DNA from: Powellomyces hirtus
Taxonomy: Eukaryota; Chytridiomycota; Chytridiomycetes; Spizellomycetales; Powellomycetaceae
Length of the DNA: 64,000 bases
Assembly (NCBI GenBank): GCA_025526995.1
Contig: JAHLKG010000001.1
Coordinates: 1,426,001-1,490,000 of the forward strand
Direction of reading: 5' to 3'
The first letter of the stretch is position 1. Each line of letters starts with the position of its first letter. Below, in pieces: positions 59,139-64,000 of the stretch. The position numbers and the translations under genes were made by a program. Under the pieces are notes generated by a model, which was not told the origin of the DNA, searched no databases, and saw only the letters and a list, made by a program, of their open reading frames with translations.

Positions 59139-59979
59139 ATGGCTCGTCTCAACGTGGTCGGACCAGGGCTGTCTCTCTGCTGGTAAGACTTGACCGAGCT
59201 AGCTTGTCCATTGGATGTGTACGACTGCTGAATTGCTTTAGTATAAGGCGTTAATTATGTTGCTCCTTGTAGTACAATCCTCAGTGCAGTCGGAATTATC
59301 TTTCTGGTGAGTCACTCTTTTCTGGGAGACATCAGAAAGCTTATCAGGAGTGAGGAGTGGAAAGCCGCGGGGATAATGGTGCTCGGTGGTCTAGTGAATT
59401 CCTTGAGACTTTGGAGAGGATGCACCGACATAAGATGCGTTTTGCGGAGTTTGTCTCCGTCGATTGCCATACACTGGTCTGTCAACAGAATTGCGGATAA
59501 TGTGTCATGGTGCGCCACTTCTCCTGAAGGCATTTGATTGAGCCTCTCAGCGGCACTTGATTGGAATATATGAGCGATCTTGAAGCCATCTCTTTCGACA
59601 ACTTCCGCTAACCAGAATCATTCGTCGAATTCATCGCAGCTTCTCCTTGGCGCTCTATTCCATTCCGACAATGAGGAGCTAGTAGAAGGCAAAGAAGGAG
59701 AAGTGCCCACAGACCCCGCGATGGTCGCAAAAGGCTGCTATCTTGCAGGATTCATATACATGGGATTCTTCGCTTTCTGCTGGTGTCAGGTATGTGTCGC
59801 CTTCCCGATCGAACTCATTTATCGACAAGCCAAATGTCTATTGGCGTTGCAAACTTGGATGAGATCCGATGCGACTATCTTGATTTTGGAATGCCACACG
59901 ATCCTGACTTGGTTTCGCTTTGTAGTCCTACGTCAATCAGAAAATGGCCGCTGAGGAACAACGATTCACAAATATATAG
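59139..59979 (+). CDS. RNASEK: RNASEK-like protein, V-ATPase Vo subunit f
   Basis: Four short exons that would be missed by ORF length. Exon 1 (59139) is MARLNVVGPGLSLC. An intron joins to a tiny exon TILSAVGIIFL (about 59272-59305), then after an intron of about 330 nt LLLGALFHSDNEELVEGKEG and KGCYLAGFIYMGFFAFCWCQ, then the last exon SYVNQKMAAEEQRFTNI with TAG 59977-59979. About 100 residues with two TM helices. It matches animal ribonuclease kappa at both helices (GPKL..C...LSA.G...L..LG.FF; then GLYL......FCQ), a protein now known as V-ATPase subunit f, like yeast Ypr170w-b. So it probably sits in the proton pump rotor-side membrane sector. Junction phases were checked for all three introns. 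Confidence 0.75.
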
Positions 59980-60727
59980 ACAAAGAGAGCTTGATGTGTT
60001 TGACTGGAATCAATCTCTTTGGTTGAGATACCCCCCACATGCAACAATGTATTCTGGTCGCACTCTCTTGTCCCCGCAAAACTAATCGCCGGCAAATTTG
60101 CTCGCGGAGGAAGACACTGATTCTAATGCAGTAAATGCATTTCCAGCAATATTTACGGGTGCCAGGATGGCCATCAACGCCTTCATTTGTTCTGACGGGT
60201 GATGCTTTTATGAAATAGCCTGTCTCTATAGAGCTCCCAATTTGTAAACACATCGAGACCAACTCCAACGCCCATGGCGTCGAGTGTCCGGGCGAAACAC
60301 CCAGAGTCACGTGCAAGGAAGTCCGGACACGCGCTCAGGTGCGCTCTTCCTCTCGCTGTCTTCGCACACGCGCGGAAACCATTCCTACCTCCGTCACACT
60401 TCATACATTCCGCTCCTCTCCTCGTCCAGCTCCAACCGCGCTCTTAGGCCACGTTGTGCTTCTTTGTCGCAGCTTCAACCCGCTGAGTGTGGGACGTTAG
60501 TGCCCACCAGTGTTCGTGCAGAGAGAGATCTTTGCACACAGTCCGGACAACCGTCCGTAGCTCCGAAACGAGAGTTCCCACTTGCGACATTGACTGCCCC
60601 TCGCTTTCAAAGGTCGAATCTGCCTGTAGTGTGCTACGATTACGCCCAGTCTTCTGTTGGCGTGCCGGACGCCCGGCAGGATCCAAAGGGGCCTTCGTTG
60701 CCCCTGCAGCTGCCTTGAGAGGACACT
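59980..60727. promoter_or_regulatory. Upstream region of CDT1 with ACGCGC motifs
   Basis: 748 bp. Two ACGCGC hexamers lie at 60329-60334 and 60368-60373, the second directly followed by GGAAA. These resemble fungal MCB (ACGCGT-type) and E2F/MBF sites used for G1/S genes, and fit a CDT1 promoter. No gene was recognised. Confidence 0.4.
60329..60373 (+). promoter_or_regulatory. Two MCB/E2F-like ACGCGC sites
   Basis: Hexamers at 60329-60334 and 60368-60373, 355-400 bp upstream of the CDT1 ATG. Imperfect match to the MCB consensus ACGCGT; function inferred only from spacing and the downstream gene. Confidence 0.35.
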
Positions 60728-63639
60728 ATGACAAAAACACAAGCAGTTGCGTCGCCGACGCTGCAGGACTTTTTTCAGGCCCAAAAGGCGCCGAACACAA
60801 GGTCAAGGGCAAAGGTACTGTCAGAACCCGTCTTTATGGCGAGACTTTGCAGCTGTCCCGTTCTTTACATGGAAGCACGAGAATGTGCGGAAAGTAGACT
60901 GCTATGTGTATGCTGATTTCTCGCCTTCTCTTCGCAGTCCTTGAAGGCCACGGACAATGGACTTGCGACTCCATCACCAAAGACCACCCGGAAGGCCCGG
61001 ACACCGTCCACTATTGTCCGAACTCCAATTGAGACAACAGAAGTCACCCCCACTCGAATCGGCACCAAAGTACGCACCGTAGCAGATTACATTCGTGTCT
61101 AACATTTTGTACTTTGTCGACGGCTGATCTGGATCTGACATGCCTGTTTCTCGCTTGTCTCTCTTTCAGCGCCGAGCAGAAGTATTAGAGATTGGGCTTG
61201 ATGTGGGGTCTCCCGGGACACCCAAGAAACAAAAAACAGAGAGGAGCGGTGTATCGACACCGAGAGTTATTGCAGAGGTGAGGAAGATATCGCGCAACGC
61301 CGAGATATCATAAAAAAGACTGACATCCTTGTCATCGTGCTAAGCCCTCTCTGAGACTGGCGAAAGGTGACCTGGGATTTGCCGATATCTTTGATTCAAA
61401 TTCTGCGGAGGGCGTTTCAGCCGAGTCAGAGGCGGATGTTGTTATCAATAGCGAAACAATTGAAACCCTGGAGATCGAAACACCTTCGCGTAAAGCTGCC
61501 GAGACGGTTATTCGACAATCGACGTCGTCCGAACCGCGTTCCAACCGTGGATTCACGGTTATCGATACGCCGCAACGAGCCAAGAACATAAATCTCAACA
61601 AGAGTCTTCCGTCACCTGGCGGGGATGATACCCCTGAAGTGCACAACCCACGCGACTTTCCCCCACGCTCAAGGTAAGCGAGGAAAGCATGGGTACTCAT
61701 TGGATTTTGTATATCACGTGCTCATCTCCTGTTTTTCGCTCAGTTTGCCAACCACTCCCATTTCGTCACCCGCCAAACCCATCAAACTATCGACTATCAA
61801 CCGGGACCTTCTGAACTCCCCCTCTGTACGCGGTCCGGCATATCAGCGCTATAAACATCTAGTTGCTCCGGACAAAAAGCTTGGTTTACCCGCCAAATAT
61901 GAGGTTTTGGAGAAAATGTTCCATGGACTGGAGTACACGGTCATGTTCATGAAGGGTCGAGATCAACGGTGTGTATATCACAAGATCCGGAAAGCGGTAG
62001 AGAACATGTGTCACAGGTATGCTACCTTCAGTGTCGCATGACAAGCGAAGACAACCCTGATGGCTGACTGAATGCGCAATCAGGAACTTTGAGATGCGGA
62101 ATCTGGCACAGATTCGAACGGTCTACCCCGAGGCATATAAGTATTCCATGGTGTTGACTGTTGAGCAGGGCGTCCGAGTGGCTTCCATCTGCATCGATGT
62201 GACGGAGGAAGGCAAGCCCATTGACACCGACGAGGCCCCCGACACGCCTACGAAGAACAAAGGCATGGTGTCGTCTGTTATCCGTGGCGGATCTCTCGCT
62301 GGACCGATGAAGTCTGCTGTGGATAGCGTAGGGATGAGGAACTCGGCCAACGAGGCCAGCAAACAGATGGGCGAGCGAAGGAAGGAATTTCATAGACGCT
62401 TGGAAATGCTGGTTAGAACTGAGCATAACGTAAGGAACGCCAGTGTCAGGCAAAATCGATTGCAGAGGTTCACAACCGTTTTCCTCTTTCGTAGAAATTC
62501 CTGAAATCCATCTCGCAAACATCGCTGTCTGAGGAGAATCATAGCCGTTTGACTGCGTGGCACCCGAAATTCGACCTGGAAAGCGTGCCAGATGTGGTGC
62601 CCGCTGACATGCCGGAACTGAAAGATTCCGCACCGGACTTCCGAAGCTCTACTGCCAGAGAACGCGCGGCAGAGAAAGATGACAGCAAAAGCCGTTCATC
62701 CAATGAATCTGACGTAGATCCTGCGGCGCAGGAGCAGCAGCACAAACCACCACTTCCATCAATCCCGAATACGCCAACCTCAACGGGCCGCAGCCCAAAA
62801 GATGATGCTCTGCGGCGTACGGCGATTTCAGCACCAATGGTTGATGATGATATACCGTCCACGCCAACTAAGCCGGCCAAAGAGATCGTAATGCCGGATC
62901 GTCCAACCAAGCCAAAATCCCGCGCTGCAGCGCTCTTGGAACGAGTGAGTGCCATTTTGACGGTTAACATGCCATCCAAAAATGTGATGTAGATGTTGAT
63001 CTGTCCTCCCTATCGAATCGTGCAGATCCGTGACCGCGAAAAGAAGAAGGTTGAAGCCGATATGTATGGACCCCGCAAGGACACAGCTGCTGAGATTCGC
63101 CGCAAAGCCATGCTGTCACGACTCGGCGATGTGGCCCAAGCACTAAGCTTGTGGGTTTTTGTTCTTCAAATAGTTGATTGCAAGATGTGGGTTTCGTCGC
63201 GAGACTAACAGTAGCATTCACTCTCCAGCATGTACGCGAATGCGCGTAAGGACGTACTGGGCTTGCCCTATGTCGCACAAAGCCTGTCCAACAGTCTGCC
63301 ATCGTCGATTTCAGAAGGTGCGTTCTACAAGTCTAGAAAGTGTCGGGACATTTGATCTACTTCCCATGTTCACCCTTTTCCATTCGTTTTCAACTTGCAG
63401 TGGAGGCGCGCGAACACGTGAAGCTCCTTGCTGAGATCGCGCCAGAGTGGTGCACTGTCACAGAACTCAGTCTGGTGGGCACGGTCGTGCGGATCGAGCG
63501 GGGCGAGCTCGTCAAAAACGTAAAAGCCAAGATCAGGATGGCCATGCTGGATATGGATGCGGAGAAGCTGAGAATGCCTTTATTGCCCGGTTCGCCATCC
63601 ACACCAATCCCTTCCACACCGACCCGTCGGGCGAAGTAG
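60728..63639 (+). CDS. CDT1: DNA replication licensing factor CDT1
   Basis: Loads MCM2-7 onto origins in G1. The ATG at 60728 (MTKTQAVASPTLQDFFQAQK) gives a PIP-box-like N-terminus (SPTLQDFF). A Ser/Thr-Pro-rich disordered region spans several exons (KTTRKARTPSTIVRTPIETT; GTPKKQKTE). The central winged helix has GLPAKYEVLEKMFHGLEYTV, then CVYHKIRKAVENMCHR and after an intron NFEMRNLAQIRTVYPEAYKY, exactly the CDT1 geminin-binding fold. A linker rich in Pro and acidic residues follows (WHPKFDLESVPDVVPADMPE, then KSRAAALLERIRDREKKKVE). The C-terminal winged helix, MCM-binding, has VEAREHVKLLAEIAPEWCTV and ELSLVGTVVRIERGELVKNV. The stop lies at 63639. Many introns of 60-110 nt; boundaries within 60870-61340 are approximate. 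Geminin itself is not in this window. Confidence 0.88.
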
Positions 63640-64000
63640 AGATGTGGCACTACGATTGATTCGGTGTGCTTTGAATTCCTTTGGACGTCTTAGACAAGAT
63701 GGTGATAACTCTTCTGTACATGACTTTTTCTTCTAATGTTGAGCTGTGTTTTATGGAAATATGTAAATCTCTCACAGCAATAGAGACACTGGTCGAAACA
63801 TACTAGCAGCTCGTGACAGGCTGGTTTGCGTTGAAGACTGGCAACGTACACAGTCAAGGAGGGTAGACCATACATGTGCGGAGAACCCACAAATTGATTA
63901 TGAGAGACATATGTTTTATGTGTGTTTGTGCATGGAACTATTGTTTTTCCGATCGAGCTCTTCATGGTGAGTCGAGCATGTATGCGATCGCCGCTTCTAC
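63640..64000. other. Downstream end of the window
   Basis: 361 bp after CDT1. A minus-strand ATG frame (63690-63965, 91 codons) is Cys/His/Tyr-rich but unlike any family I know. It could be the last exon of a gene beyond the window or a chance frame. Confidence 0.3.

Overview
This is a 64 kb piece of a gene-dense fungal nuclear chromosome. It carries about 31 protein-coding genes on both strands. Nearly all are broken by short GT-AG introns of roughly 50-90 nt, and intergenic gaps are mostly 150-800 bp. The fused two-domain isopropylmalate isomerase (LEU1), the SLM-type BAR-PH protein, CSC1 and flavohemoglobin point to Fungi. Genes kept in animals and early-diverging fungi but usually missing from yeasts (BRAT1-like, ANKRD13-like, MARK-type kinase with UBA and KA1 domains, ADCK2-like, CDT1 with a winged-helix fold, two-domain DIS3L2-like nuclease, DNMT2) point to a zoosporic, chytrid-like lineage. 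That placement is inference; no rRNA or species marker lies in the window.

Layout. 0-9.3 kb: HTATSF1-like splicing factor (-), tail-anchored acyl-CoA-binding protein (+), a doubtful small membrane protein (-), a SIR2_2-type NAD-binding protein (-), a BRAT1-like HEAT-repeat protein (+) and the SNARE YKT6 (-). 9.4-21 kb: TMEM70-like mitochondrial protein (+), glycine-cleavage T protein (+), ADCK2-like kinase (-), PIN/ECM3-like transporter (+), ANKRD13-like protein (-) and a proline-rich type I membrane protein (-). 21-31 kb: MARK-type kinase (+), a CNOT10-like TPR protein with no visible N-terminus (+), DNMT2 (+), an MFS transporter (-) and flavohemoglobin with a presequence (+). 31.4-32.7 kb: a complete Tc1/mariner element with perfect inverted repeats, a TA target duplication and a transposase interrupted by one stop codon. 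32.8-46.5 kb: PhyH-like dioxygenase (+), TFIIA large subunit TOA1 (+), LEU1 (+), phosducin-like protein (-), xylulokinase (+) and CSC1-like channel (-). 46.8-64 kb: M17 aminopeptidase (-), SLM1-like protein (+), DIS3L2-like exonuclease (-), a Rossmann-type putative methyltransferase (+), cis-prenyltransferase (-), RNASEK/V-ATPase subunit f (+) and CDT1 (+).

The genes are mostly independent housekeeping loci, not a pathway cluster. Several pairs are head-to-head over short shared promoters (YKT6/TMEM70-like, ADCK2/PIN-like, phosducin-like/xylulokinase, DIS3L2/methyltransferase, M17/SLM1, prenyltransferase/RNASEK). The most notable items are the BRAT1 orthologue with its cysteine-containing C-terminal tail (implying an INTS11-type partner in a fungus), the SIR2-like protein related to stand-alone NADase/defence families, the nearly intact DD37E mariner copy, and a YKT6 gene whose lipidation signal sits exactly on a splice site.
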